Of a DNA stretch of 64,000 nucleotides, positions 45,544 to 54,374 are shown piece after piece (position 1 is the stretch's first letter; every line of letters begins with the position of its first letter). The notes beneath the pieces were generated by a model. The model was not told the origin of the DNA. It saw only the letters and a program-made list of their open reading frames with translations, and did no database searches. This DNA is from Rhizobium sp. BK650. Its GTDB lineage: Bacteria > Pseudomonadota > Alphaproteobacteria > Rhizobiales > Rhizobiaceae. The position numbers and the translations under genes are program-made. The stretch is from positions 209,117 to 273,116 of the forward strand of contig NZ_JACIBK010000010.1 in the NCBI RefSeq assembly GCF_014195325.1. The letters are read 5' to 3'.

Positions 45544-46455
45544 ATGGAAGCCGAAGTCTCGACACGTTCGCGTGCGCAGTTGGATGAGCTGGTTCCGTCT
45601 CGCTATGCAGTCAAGGTTGGCGACATAGAAGTCATAGTTATCAGCGACGGCGTGCTTGCGCCGCCGGCAGAGTCTATGGCGACAAACGCTGACACAAAGA
45701 GCCTTAACGCGTGGCTCGACGACAGGCTTCTCGCGCACGATACGTTTGGCTGGGCGCTCAATGCAGTCGTTGTCAAAACACCCAAGCAGACGATCCTAAT
45801 CGACAGCGGTCTTGGTGAAGAGTACCCGGATTTCCCGCGCGCTGGACACCTGATCCAGAGGCTAAAGGCAGCGGGTGTCGAGCTTGGCTCGGTTACCGAT
45901 GTGGTCCTGACGCACATGCATTTCGACCATGTTGGGGGCTTGCTGGCTCACGGGGTAAAGCAGCAGCTCCGGTCGGACTTGCGAGTGCACCTTTCCGCCC
46001 CGGAAGCCAAGTTCTGGGAACGGCCCGACTTCTCCAAGACTGCAATGCCGCCTGCGCTCGCAGACCTCGCTCGCAAAGCATCCTTGGATTTCCTGAAGGA
46101 GTATTCGAGCTATCTACAACTTTTTGACCAGGAAGCTGAAGTCGCCGACGGCGTCACCGTGAGCCTGACGGGTGGTCACACGCCCGGTCATAGTGTAGTC
46201 CGCGTGCAATCCGGAAATGATAGATTGATGTTTGGAGGCGACGCGATCTTCCCCGTCTCGTTTGATCATCCAGAATGGCACAATGGCTTCGAGCACGATC
46301 CGGAGGAGGCAACGAGAGTTAGGCTGCGTCTTATGGCAGAACTGGCAGCTTCGCGCTCTTGGCTCGTTTCTACCCACATGCCATTCCCGTCAGTGGGCCG
46401 GGTGGTGGCTGCGGGAGATTCGTATCGCTGGGTGCCGGTTCAGTGGGACTATTGA
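45544..46455 (+). CDS. Metallo-beta-lactamase-fold hydrolase, copy 2
   Basis: 303 residues with THMHFDHVGG, GGHTPGHS, FGGDAIF and a histidine in STHMPFP. Divergent paralog of copy 1, with AGGAG before ATG 45544. No signal peptide, so cytoplasmic. Both copies end in the same RWVPVxWDY sequence. Likely controlled through the two boxes between them. Confidence 0.92.
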   Translation: MEAEVSTRSRAQLDELVPSRYAVKVGDIEVIVISDGVLAPPAESMATNADTKSLNAWLDDRLLAHDTFGWALNAVVVKTPKQTILIDSGLGEEYPDFPRAGHLIQRLKAAGVELGSVTDVVLTHMHFDHVGGLLAHGVKQQLRSDLRVHLSAPEAKFWERPDFSKTAMPPALADLARKASLDFLKEYSSYLQLFDQEAEVADGVTVSLTGGHTPGHSVVRVQSGNDRLMFGGDAIFPVSFDHPEWHNGFEHDPEEATRVRLRLMAELAASRSWLVSTHMPFPSVGRVVAAGDSYRWVPVQWDY

Positions 46456-46858
46456 GCCTGGCTGCGGCCTCCGACTTGCGTTGACCATGTAAAATCATCG
46501 TCAGCGAGAAGGTGAACTCGACTTGACGGGTACAAGGCCGGGCTGAGACCCACCTGCCTCCCGTCAAGCCATTCGTTACTGTGGCGTCGATAGGCGTAGA
46601 AGCACCTCCGGAGATCGGATCAGCTCGCCGGCACGCGCAGACTCGACCGGGAGAGGCAAGCGAGTTGCGGGTTCTCTCCCTAGTCCTCAGCCTTTGACTT
46701 TTTCGGATATGAGACTGACAGATCGACAGCGTAGGGACGGTCCACGCTGCAATCGAGAGGGAATATGCCTAACCATCGTATAGCTCTGATCTCGACGGTG
46801 GATTTCATAGCGTGAGTCGGCCGCTCAGTTGTGACGCGGCTTAAACAGGAGACACGAA
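46456..46858. other. Intergenic region, nothing recognised
   Basis: About 400 bases between the second metallo-beta-lactamase gene and the second cupin gene. No gene fragment, hairpin with T run or repeat was recognised. Confidence 0.5.
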
Positions 46859-47269
46859 ATGCTTCGCACTCTCATCACAGCAGCCATAGCGATGTCCTTA
46901 GCCATGCCAGCGATCGCGGCAGACAAACCGTATCGCGCAAAAATAACTGTCGTTTTCGATCATGTCCTCCCTAACGTTCCCGGCAAAAGCTTACGAGGTG
47001 TCTTGGTTGAATACGGCCCGGGCGGATCCAATCCGTCACACACACACGCCAAGAGCGCCTTTATCTATGCCACCGTACTGGAAGGAAGCATTAAAAGCGC
47101 CGTGAACGATGAAGAACCAAAAGTCTACAGGACCGGTGAACATTGGATTGAGTCACCGGGTGATCATCACAAGATCAGTGCCAACGCGAGCGAGACTGAA
47201 CCTGCTAAACTTCTTGCGGTGTTTGTCGTTGATACGAAGGAAACGGAGCTGACGACCGCGGATAAGTAG
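46859..47269 (+). CDS. Secreted cupin-domain protein, copy 2
   Basis: 136 residues with signal peptide LRTLITAAIAMSLAMPAIAA and one cupin barrel (GPGGSNPSHTHAKSAFIYAT, then GEHWIESPGDHHKISANAS). Here more of the metal-site histidines are present (SHTH, DHHK) than in copy 1. Paralog of the gene at 13977. AGGAG upstream. Ends at a hairpin shared with the convergent kinase gene. Confidence 0.88.
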   Translation: MLRTLITAAIAMSLAMPAIAADKPYRAKITVVFDHVLPNVPGKSLRGVLVEYGPGGSNPSHTHAKSAFIYATVLEGSIKSAVNDEEPKVYRTGEHWIESPGDHHKISANASETEPAKLLAVFVVDTKETELTTADK

Positions 47270-47279
47270 TTGTCAAAGT

Positions 47280-47306
47280 CCGAGCAGCGATATCGTCGCT
47301 GCTCGG
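47280..47306. terminator. Hairpin between convergent genes
   Basis: Perfect 11-base stem CCGAGCAGCGA / TCGCTGCTCGG with a five-base loop, between the cupin and sensor kinase stops. No strong T run on either side. Confidence 0.6.
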
Positions 47307-47344
47307 CCAAAGCTGTGTGTCGATTCGCGGAGAGATCTTTCGGC

Positions 47345-49516
47345 CTATGCCGGTTCGGTTGCCTCTTCGAGGACGGGTAACGTGAAAACGAAAACCGCGC
47401 CATGTGGCTCGTTATTTTCGACCCATAATCGGCCGCCATGTGAGGTTATGATTGATCTGCATATAGCGAGCCCCATTCCCATCCCGTGCCCTTTCGTCGT
47501 ATAGAAGGGCTCGAATATTTTCGAGGGAGATTCCACGCCCGGACCCGTGTCGCTGATGGCTGTTTGAATTGCATCGCCTACACGCTTGATCCGAATGCGC
47601 AGAGTTCTGACATCGGAGTTCGGGCCAATAGCCTCTATACCGTTCCTCATCAGGTTAATTATCGCCTGCTGGATCTGAACTCGATCGAGCCGGAGAGCTG
47701 GAATTGCTCGATCAATTTCAATTTTCAGTATTATGCCACGCCGCAGGAGTTCTTCGCTGAGCAGATCACGGGCTTCGCCAACAATACGGCTGATATCACT
47801 CGGCTCTCGCGCATCGGCGGACTGGGCAAAAAGAGCTCGAATCCGACCGACAATGGCGGTCGCCGCGTTCCCGCTTCGGATGATGCGTTGCAACGCCTGA
47901 TGCGCCCGATCGACATTAGGTGGGTCCTGCGAAAGCCATTGTTGGCAGGCCTCGGAGCTAGACAGCAAAGCGGCCAGCGGCTGAGCAACCTCATGTGCGA
48001 TGGAAGCCGACAACTCCGCTAGATTTGCCGCCTGGGTCGCTTTAGCTAGATCCTCATGCGCGAGTCGCAGTTCCTCCTGCGCAAGGACCTGATCGTTGAC
48101 ATCAAGCGATACAGCGTACCATTCAACGATCGTTCCGCTCGCGTCTCGTATTGGCTCGGCACGACTGTCCATCCATCGAAAAATGCCGTCCGCGCCGCGG
48201 ACGCGATAACGTACGGCAATACGATCACCGCGTTCCAAGCCCTGGCGAAGAGCCGACATCACCCTCAGAGCATCATCGGGATGTACGGCACTCTGCATGG
48301 TCTCCAAGGTTGCCTCGGAATGCTCGGCATATTGGTCATCAAGCGCAAAATAATCTAGTGTCGCTTTGCTCAGGAAGGTCGGCTTGCCCGAACCACTAAG
48401 GCGCATGATGTGCACCGGGACCATATTCACGAGTTGGGAAAGCTCTTGTTCACGGGCGCGCAAAGCCGCTTCGGTTTGTTTGTAGACAGTGATGTCAATC
48501 GACATACCGTACCAGCCTGTAATACGACCATCTCGATCCCGCGTCGGCCTCATCGCGACCCGATGCCAGCCGAATTCCCCGGTGGAAACTCTCCTCAGTC
48601 GATATTCGTTGTTCCAGTGCTCTCCTGCTCTCAGACTATGTCGAAGAGAGGCCGCTACTCGTTCGTACTCGTCAGGATGGAATATGTGCTTCCAGCCGAG
48701 ATCTCCGCCGTCGAGAAAGTCGAGATCGGTAAGCTGCTTGTTCATCTCCTCAAGGGTTTGACCAATCGTCGTCTGGGCGTTGGGTGTCGCGTAGGTAAAG
48801 CGACCTGTCGTGTCCATCGCCCATCCGGTTCCAAATATCGTTTCGAGAACGAGCGCGGTTCGAGCGGCTTCGGCCGTCTCGCCGACCGCGTTGGTTATCG
48901 ACCAAGGCAAATCTTGAGCCGAGATTTTTGCGGGAGTGTCGTCGGCGATCGGGTAACCTGGTTCCGCTCTGAACTCGGTCCAGGTGTATCTGCCATCGGG
49001 CTCAAGTCGCCTGTATCGCACAACCTGTGGGAAGCCACTCCAGAAAGCACGGGACGATGCGTGGCTTGCTAGGTCTCTATCGTCGGGGTGAACCAACCTC
49101 AGAAACTCTGCGGAAAGCGCAGGCGGATGCCGGCCGCCGATATCCGGCTCGATCCCGGTGATGGGGAATGACTTCGCGGGGCTGTTCGAGCCCACGACGA
49201 CGACGCATCCCAAGGCCACCGCAAAAAATGTCGCCCACGAGACATAAAAGGGGCGCATCTCATCAGAGCCGGCCAAAGCAACCGTCACTGTACTGGCTAG
49301 TGCCAGGACGAGCACCCCGAATACCGTAAACAGGACTATCCGGTCGCACCGATGCGCGACCGCAACGATCGGCAAAAGGAGTCCCATCGGGCTCAAGCTA
49401 AACCAGTAGAGGATGCCGCCGGCTAGGAAAGACCCGACCAAGATGGCCATGCGTGGGAAGGCAATTTTCTGTGTCATCGCCGTTCCATCCGTCACGATTT
49501 CCTCGATTTTGTCCAT
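47345..49516 (-). CDS. Membrane PAS sensor histidine kinase
   Basis: About 723 residues. Three or four hydrophobic segments in the first 110 residues (MAILVGSFLAGGILYWFSL onward), then three PAS/PAC domains, each with a conserved HPDD/HPDE and YRxRR pattern (about 130-230, 240-370, 375-500). The histidine is in SIAHEVAQPL (about 508), with ATPase motifs NLMRNGIEAI, SDTGPGV and GMGMGLAICRSI. Close paralog of the kinase at 32811. ATG 49516 is chosen; the frame opens to 49582 and another ATG is at 49477. No response regulator is adjacent. Confidence 0.9.
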   Translation of the reverse strand: MDKIEEIVTDGTAMTQKIAFPRMAILVGSFLAGGILYWFSLSPMGLLLPIVAVAHRCDRIVLFTVFGVLVLALASTVTVALAGSDEMRPFYVSWATFFAVALGCVVVVGSNSPAKSFPITGIEPDIGGRHPPALSAEFLRLVHPDDRDLASHASSRAFWSGFPQVVRYRRLEPDGRYTWTEFRAEPGYPIADDTPAKISAQDLPWSITNAVGETAEAARTALVLETIFGTGWAMDTTGRFTYATPNAQTTIGQTLEEMNKQLTDLDFLDGGDLGWKHIFHPDEYERVAASLRHSLRAGEHWNNEYRLRRVSTGEFGWHRVAMRPTRDRDGRITGWYGMSIDITVYKQTEAALRAREQELSQLVNMVPVHIMRLSGSGKPTFLSKATLDYFALDDQYAEHSEATLETMQSAVHPDDALRVMSALRQGLERGDRIAVRYRVRGADGIFRWMDSRAEPIRDASGTIVEWYAVSLDVNDQVLAQEELRLAHEDLAKATQAANLAELSASIAHEVAQPLAALLSSSEACQQWLSQDPPNVDRAHQALQRIIRSGNAATAIVGRIRALFAQSADAREPSDISRIVGEARDLLSEELLRRGIILKIEIDRAIPALRLDRVQIQQAIINLMRNGIEAIGPNSDVRTLRIRIKRVGDAIQTAISDTGPGVESPSKIFEPFYTTKGHGMGMGLAICRSIITSHGGRLWVENNEPHGAVFVFTLPVLEEATEPA

Positions 49517-49638
49517 AACCAGAATTGGCGGTTCGGCTCCGCGTGAAAACCCTCCTTCACGGACAGGAGACTTCACCAACAACTATCGAATCCCTTGACC
49601 ATCAGCAGGCGGTGAAGTGGATGTTAGGCGCTGACTTG

Positions 49639-50859
49639 TTAGGGCGAAAGGACTCGTGCGTCACGGGATATGAACGTTAGGATAAAAACGATCGTAACTA
49701 AAGCGAGCGACCCCAAAATCGGCGCGTCTGGATTAATTTGATAGAGTGTCGTGCCGAGGACCGGGCCGAGCGCGGAGCCCAATCCGCGCGCTGCCATATT
49801 GATCCCGCCGATCTTGCCCTGCGCTCCCCGCCCGCCGAGAAGGCTTATCGCTCCCAGGACTGCCGGTGCCAAAAACCCGACAGCGAAACCAATAACCGTC
49901 ATAGATAAGCACATCGCCAATACGTCGCTTGCAAACAGAAGCATTGCCAGGCCCGTGAAAATGCCTGTGCTGCCAGCGCGTAGCATCGCGCGAGGTCTCT
50001 TGAAACCCCACACCGCAATCAAAACCTGTGCGATACAAACGGCCAATACACCGACTGTTAGCACCATACCAGTTTGGGCTGCCGCGGTGCCTCCGTCCAT
50101 TCCAAATCGATCCATAAGTCGGAGGGCAAAAATCGGTGGAACAGTTGTGTAGCAGGTGAACCCCACAAAAGTTATCACCAGATAGGGCCAGATATCAGCG
50201 AGAGGTAGAGTGGTTTCCCTGCGTGGAAGCGCGGGGCGAGGGAGGGCAGTTGGTAGGTATGCCAGCACCATCAGGCAGGCAAATAGGCCGAACACCGAGA
50301 TTGCCGCAAAGCCCAAGGCAACTCCCAGCTGGCCTGTGAGCCATAGTAAGACGGAGCCGCTGAGGGTCCCGAAGCTGATGGCCGCGCTCAAGCCGCCCAT
50401 ACCGCGAACACGATGGGAGGGTTTAGTGAGATCCGCCACGTAGCCCTGTGCAACGGGGATCAGAGCTGCACCGAAGACTGCTTGGATTAAGCGAGCAGCG
50501 CCGAGGACAAAACCTGAGACGGCCGCCGACAAGAGCAGGAATTGTTCCGTAACGATAGCCATTACCGCTGGTCCCAGCACAACCATCGGGACCGCCAAGA
50601 GCATCAGCTTTCGCCGGCTCCATATTTCAGAGGCGTAGCCCCATGCGGGCGCGGCCACGACTCCAATAAAAGCCCCAAGGCCAAGAATCAAGCCGACTTC
50701 GATGTCCGTCAGACCGAGTGTCCGCCCCGCAACCCCAAGCCCCCCGGTCATGAAACCGTTCGCGGAAGTGTATATGACGACACCGGATAGCGCTGCCGCC
50801 AACTCTGGCTTGGATCGAGATGGAGTTGGTTCCAGGTCGGAGAATTCTGTTGCGGGCAC
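49639..50859 (-). CDS. MFS transporter
   Basis: 406 residues with twelve hydrophobic helices; the loop between helices 2 and 3 (WGYASEIWSRRKLMLLAV) is the MFS motif A region. Resembles drug/metabolite efflux carriers of the DHA1 type. The start is a GTG at 50859. Same strand as the downstream sensor kinase, 123 bases before it. Substrate unknown. Confidence 0.9.
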   Translation of the reverse strand: MPATEFSDLEPTPSRSKPELAAALSGVVIYTSANGFMTGGLGVAGRTLGLTDIEVGLILGLGAFIGVVAAPAWGYASEIWSRRKLMLLAVPMVVLGPAVMAIVTEQFLLLSAAVSGFVLGAARLIQAVFGAALIPVAQGYVADLTKPSHRVRGMGGLSAAISFGTLSGSVLLWLTGQLGVALGFAAISVFGLFACLMVLAYLPTALPRPALPRRETTLPLADIWPYLVITFVGFTCYTTVPPIFALRLMDRFGMDGGTAAAQTGMVLTVGVLAVCIAQVLIAVWGFKRPRAMLRAGSTGIFTGLAMLLFASDVLAMCLSMTVIGFAVGFLAPAVLGAISLLGGRGAQGKIGGINMAARGLGSALGPVLGTTLYQINPDAPILGSLALVTIVFILTFISRDARVLSP

Positions 50860-51189
50860 GACTTACCAATCGAATAATGGGTCCAGCTCTTATACAACAG
50901 ATTGCGCGCAACCCAATATGTCACTTCGTTAGGCTTGGTTTAGAATTCCAAGATAGCAATTGTGCTGCAGCCTGCAACGATATGTGAAGCCTCATCCTCG
51001 GGAAGCCGGCACCCTCCCCAAACCAGGTCGCCAGGGGAAATCAGATTCTCGAGAGTGTTACACTAGGCTTGGGCGTTCTTCCCAGCTTGAGGCTGCTACG
51101 ATCACTTGCTTTCTGAGGAAACAACCAACGCGAAGTGCGTATCGTATTACGCGGCTCCCGGGGAGGCGAGGAAGGATATCGCCGCGGCG

Positions 51190-51336
51190 ACTTCTTTGGG
51201 CACCCACCCGACCGTTTGAGCTTCTCCCGATCACAAACAGGTGACAACTTTAGCGCCTTCCGCGAGGAGCGTACGCACTGTCGCGAGGCCAATGTCGGAC
51301 GAGCCGTCGGTCACACCGTGACCGATTTTCCCAAAA
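51190..51336 (-). pseudogene. Fragment of a short-chain dehydrogenase
   Basis: On the minus strand the sequence reads GVTDGSSDIGLATVRTLLAE followed by GAKVVTC and a stop. This is the N-terminal Rossmann motif of a classical SDR (TGGSSGIGLA) with two glycines mutated to aspartate. CDREKLKRSGG then continues in the next frame, so there is a frameshift and a stop. Upstream (lower coordinates) nothing further is recognised. It lies just downstream of the metallo-beta-lactamase gene at 51345. The remaining 50860-51190 stretch holds no recognised gene. Confidence 0.7.
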
Positions 51337-51344
51337 TGCGTGCG

Positions 51345-52400
51345 TTAGTCGACCCGAAGGCTCTGTTCCATCGCATAGCATTGATCCCAGATAAATGTGT
51401 CGAACGCGGCAAGCTTGTCCTTCCATTTTGGTGTCATCGCTGCAACACACTGACCAGCTACGCGTGCCGTGTAGTCACTAACAAATGCCCAGGAGTTCAC
51501 AGGCTCCACTCCGTTGAGTTCCGTGGGAAAGGTTTGGCTGTGCAACGCTGCAGAGGCCGCCGCCCTAATATCATCGTCGAACGCGATCTGAAGCTTGACG
51601 TCTTCATGGGTGCCGATACGGCTAACATGACCGCCAACCAACTTTTCAAACGGATGGTGGTCGAGTTCGCGGACCTGTTCAAAATACCCGGGAATATCCT
51701 GGGCGACACCGAAGCGGCGGAACGGCATCCAACCCGGAAAGACGATATCGACAAACATCAGAACCTTCTGAGCCGGCGCGTATATCATGATGTTACCGGG
51801 CTCGTGACCATTGCCGGGGTAAGATAGCTCGAGAACCTGCGATCCGAGTCTAAGCCTATATCGATCGTCGAAGGTCATCGTGGGTATCGGGCGCTGTGGG
51901 TCGGCATCGCGCACCAGTAACCGCTTGGTCTCGCTATGAGCGATGATCACTGGCACGGGGCCAAAGCTTCCAGCGCCGCCGATGTGGTCGGCATGCGAGT
52001 GGCTGTAGATCAGATGGGTAATGGGCTTGTCGGTAACCTCGCGAACGGCTTCCTTGATTTTGCCCGCATAAGACGGCGGCGCGTCGACTACGACAACACC
52101 GCGATCATAGACCATGAACATTGATTGGTAGGCATTGTCTGTGACCATATACAGACCTGCTCCCAGGCTTTCAATCCGATAGCCCTTCTTTCGATCTATC
52201 TCTGGTCCACGTGCTGACGGCGGTATTTTCATGAACGCTGTTGGCATGACTCCAATCGGAGCGATTTTGGACGTTTCGCCACTCTTGCTCGTCTGCTCGA
52301 CGCCCGAACTTTGCGCATGCAGAGGCCAAGAAGTCATAGCCGCCGCGACCAGCGCAACTGCCCAAAGATCTCTGCATTTATTCGCATCCGGGGATTTCAT
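51345..52400 (-). CDS. Secreted metallo-beta-lactamase-fold hydrolase
   Basis: 351 residues with a probable signal peptide (DLWAVALVAAAMTSWPLHAQ) and a metal site SHSHADHIGG, followed by GHEPGNIMIY and a histidine in VGGHVSR. It is distinct from the paralogous pair at 44-46 kb and looks closer to periplasmic metallo-hydrolases found with aromatic or quinoprotein loci. AAGGAT before ATG. Next to another secreted member at 52473 (72 bases), probably one operon. Confidence 0.9.
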   Translation of the reverse strand: MKSPDANKCRDLWAVALVAAAMTSWPLHAQSSGVEQTSKSGETSKIAPIGVMPTAFMKIPPSARGPEIDRKKGYRIESLGAGLYMVTDNAYQSMFMVYDRGVVVVDAPPSYAGKIKEAVREVTDKPITHLIYSHSHADHIGGAGSFGPVPVIIAHSETKRLLVRDADPQRPIPTMTFDDRYRLRLGSQVLELSYPGNGHEPGNIMIYAPAQKVLMFVDIVFPGWMPFRRFGVAQDIPGYFEQVRELDHHPFEKLVGGHVSRIGTHEDVKLQIAFDDDIRAAASAALHSQTFPTELNGVEPVNSWAFVSDYTARVAGQCVAAMTPKWKDKLAAFDTFIWDQCYAMEQSLRVD

Positions 52401-52472
52401 CAGATCATCCTTATTGCTTACTGTCGTTCGCCACCGAATGTAAGGCCCGTAGCTTCAGCGCTGGCTTACACG

Positions 52473-53357
52473 CTACTTCTTGGGCGACCATTCGAAATGA
52501 TCGTCTCGCGAAACGATCCAACCGACTCCCGGGTAGGGAAAATGCGGTGCGAAAATGAGCTGGTGATCCGTCGCGAGCTGAGTGAGTACTTCGCGCCGGC
52601 TTGTTCGTCCGACCGCAAGATCACTATCGTAGCCCATCGCCCAGTCTGGCTTCGCAAGAGAGACGATTGCGCTGTGAAACGTGTCGCCCACGTCCAGCAG
52701 AGTCTCGCCTTTCGATGAGATCATGTATCCCACGTGGCCAGGTGTGTGCCCGGGGATACGGACCGACTTGATGCCCGTGGCCACATCCTCTCCAGGGGTG
52801 AAGGTCTTCACTTGTGGACCGATCACTCCGGTGAGCTCAGCCATGTCGGGTTGCTGTTGAAGCCATTTCCAGTCAGGCTCCGAGATCTTTACCGCTGCAT
52901 GCTTGAACGCGGATTGCTTATCCGGACTGACGAGTCCGCCGATGTGATCGCTGTGTACATGCGTGATCAATACCGTGGTCACCTCGTCAGGCGTAACGCC
53001 GGCTTGGCTAAGGCTGCCGGCGAGTGATCCTGGAATCGCCGGACCTAACCCCGTATCGATTACAATAGCTTCGCTGCCTCTCCGGACGAGAAGGGCATCT
53101 ACGGATAGTTCGATAGCTTCGGTTTTTTGTCCAGCCTCCCTGAGCACCTCGGCAACTGCCTTCGGGGCGACATCAGCGCCAAATACGGAGCCGTCGTTCG
53201 GCACGACGTTGACCGAGTCTCTCAGTGAGGTGATGCGAAACTCGCCAAGCGTGAAAGTCTCAGCATCCGGTGGTGCCGGCTGGGGACCCATGCCTGCTGC
53301 ACACGCTTGCGCAGCAGCGAGGCACGTGATCAGAGTTGAGATGCGCAGGGATTTCAT
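52473..53357 (-). CDS. Secreted metallo-beta-lactamase-fold hydrolase
   Basis: 294 residues with an N-terminal signal (RISTLITCLAAAQACAAG; a lipobox-like LAAAQAC is weak), the metal site THVHSDHIGG, GHTPGHVGY and a histidine in APHFPYPG. AAGGAG six bases before ATG. It leads the next gene (51345) on the same strand. Substrate unknown. Confidence 0.9.
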   Translation of the reverse strand: MKSLRISTLITCLAAAQACAAGMGPQPAPPDAETFTLGEFRITSLRDSVNVVPNDGSVFGADVAPKAVAEVLREAGQKTEAIELSVDALLVRRGSEAIVIDTGLGPAIPGSLAGSLSQAGVTPDEVTTVLITHVHSDHIGGLVSPDKQSAFKHAAVKISEPDWKWLQQQPDMAELTGVIGPQVKTFTPGEDVATGIKSVRIPGHTPGHVGYMISSKGETLLDVGDTFHSAIVSLAKPDWAMGYDSDLAVGRTSRREVLTQLATDHQLIFAPHFPYPGVGWIVSRDDHFEWSPKK

Positions 53358-54370
53358 GTCTTTCTCCTTACGAACAGGCCATCAAGATCCGCTCCACGGT
53401 TCTCAGACGCGACTAACTAGCGCCAGTCCAACTTGCGTATAGGTGATGAACCATGCTGGGGAGAAGGTTTAGGCAGGCACGACCAGGCGTCACGGGCCAG
53501 AGGGTGGGTGGATAATTATCTGAAACGCACTCGCCCTCGTGTATGAGCGATAGATTCGAGCTCGCGTCTCACGCAACGATGTCACCTCGCCACAAGAACT
53601 TTGTGTTTGAACTGGGGCCGGAATGTCTTGGTTAACCTCAGTCCCATCATCAACTTCCTCTGCCACGGCAACCCGTTTCACAGGCGTCGCCCACAGTTCC
53701 GTGATTTTCCCCTGCGACTTCGAGAAGTTGCCGCAGAACTCGGTCTCGGAGGCGACGTCAGCAACGACTTTAAGCGTTTTCGATTTACAGATAAGGAAAA
53801 TATGGGTGCATACAATATATGTATCGTCGCACACCGAGTACATTTGGTATTTTTCCCGCCGTGTCACGTTGTTCTAAGTATCTGATTCGCCATATGCGAC
53901 TTTTTTACTAACGATCGCTTGCTAGCCGATTCCTTCGCCATCGATCAAACTCGGGATAGGAACACGGTCCCATTGGATGCTTCTGTCAGTTTCACGACTT
54001 TATGTCATTTTGCTCGCATTTCTACAGCCCTCTGTGCTTCCTTCAATATTTGTGAGCCGCCGCGCTGGTTCCAAAGAGTGCGGTTTCGGCCCTGTAGCTG
54101 GGTGAGTGAGTGGCGTGGAATCCCTATGAGGCGGTACCTCTGGATTATCCGCCTCTAACTGTTGTGTTGCACAGCCGATTTAGGCCGGTTTGTTGCTTTA
54201 AACAGCCATTCAGATTGCAACAGGCGCGTTCGTGTTGCGAAGCCCTGCGTGATCTCGTGTTGCGTCTGGTATTGCAATCGTGGCTTCATCGTTGGTGGCA
54301 CGCTAGTTGCTCTATTCATTGCCGTATCGCAAATTCTCTTTATTCTGCGCCAAATAGTCGGATTTCAAAC
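53358..54370. other. Long intergenic region before ubiA
   Basis: About one kilobase without a recognised gene. Open frames at 53490-53867 (minus) and 53601-53885 (plus) shadow each other and show no domain. An AT-rich palindromic spot ATACA-N5-TGTAT lies near 53811-53825. The last 210 bases hold a short membrane-like frame ending on the ubiA start. Confidence 0.45.
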
Positions 54371-54374
54371 ATGA
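54162..54374 (+). CDS. Possible small membrane peptide overlapping ubiA start
   Basis: A frame of about 70 residues whose end, GFIVGGTLVALFIAVSQILF, is one clear membrane helix. It stops at TGA 54374, overlapping the ubiA ATG by four bases (ATGA), the usual sign of coupled translation. The start is unsure (TTG 54162 or a later codon) and the N-terminal part is cysteine-rich and unlike normal coding sequence, so it may be a remnant. Confidence 0.25.
   Translation: MCCTADLGRFVALNSHSDCNRRVRVAKPCVISCCVWYCNRGFIVGGTLVALFIAVSQILFILRQIVGFQT

Noticed and set aside
53490..53885. Opposed open frames of 94-125 residues before ubiA
   Set aside because: They lie opposite each other, and neither shows a recognisable motif or a good start.
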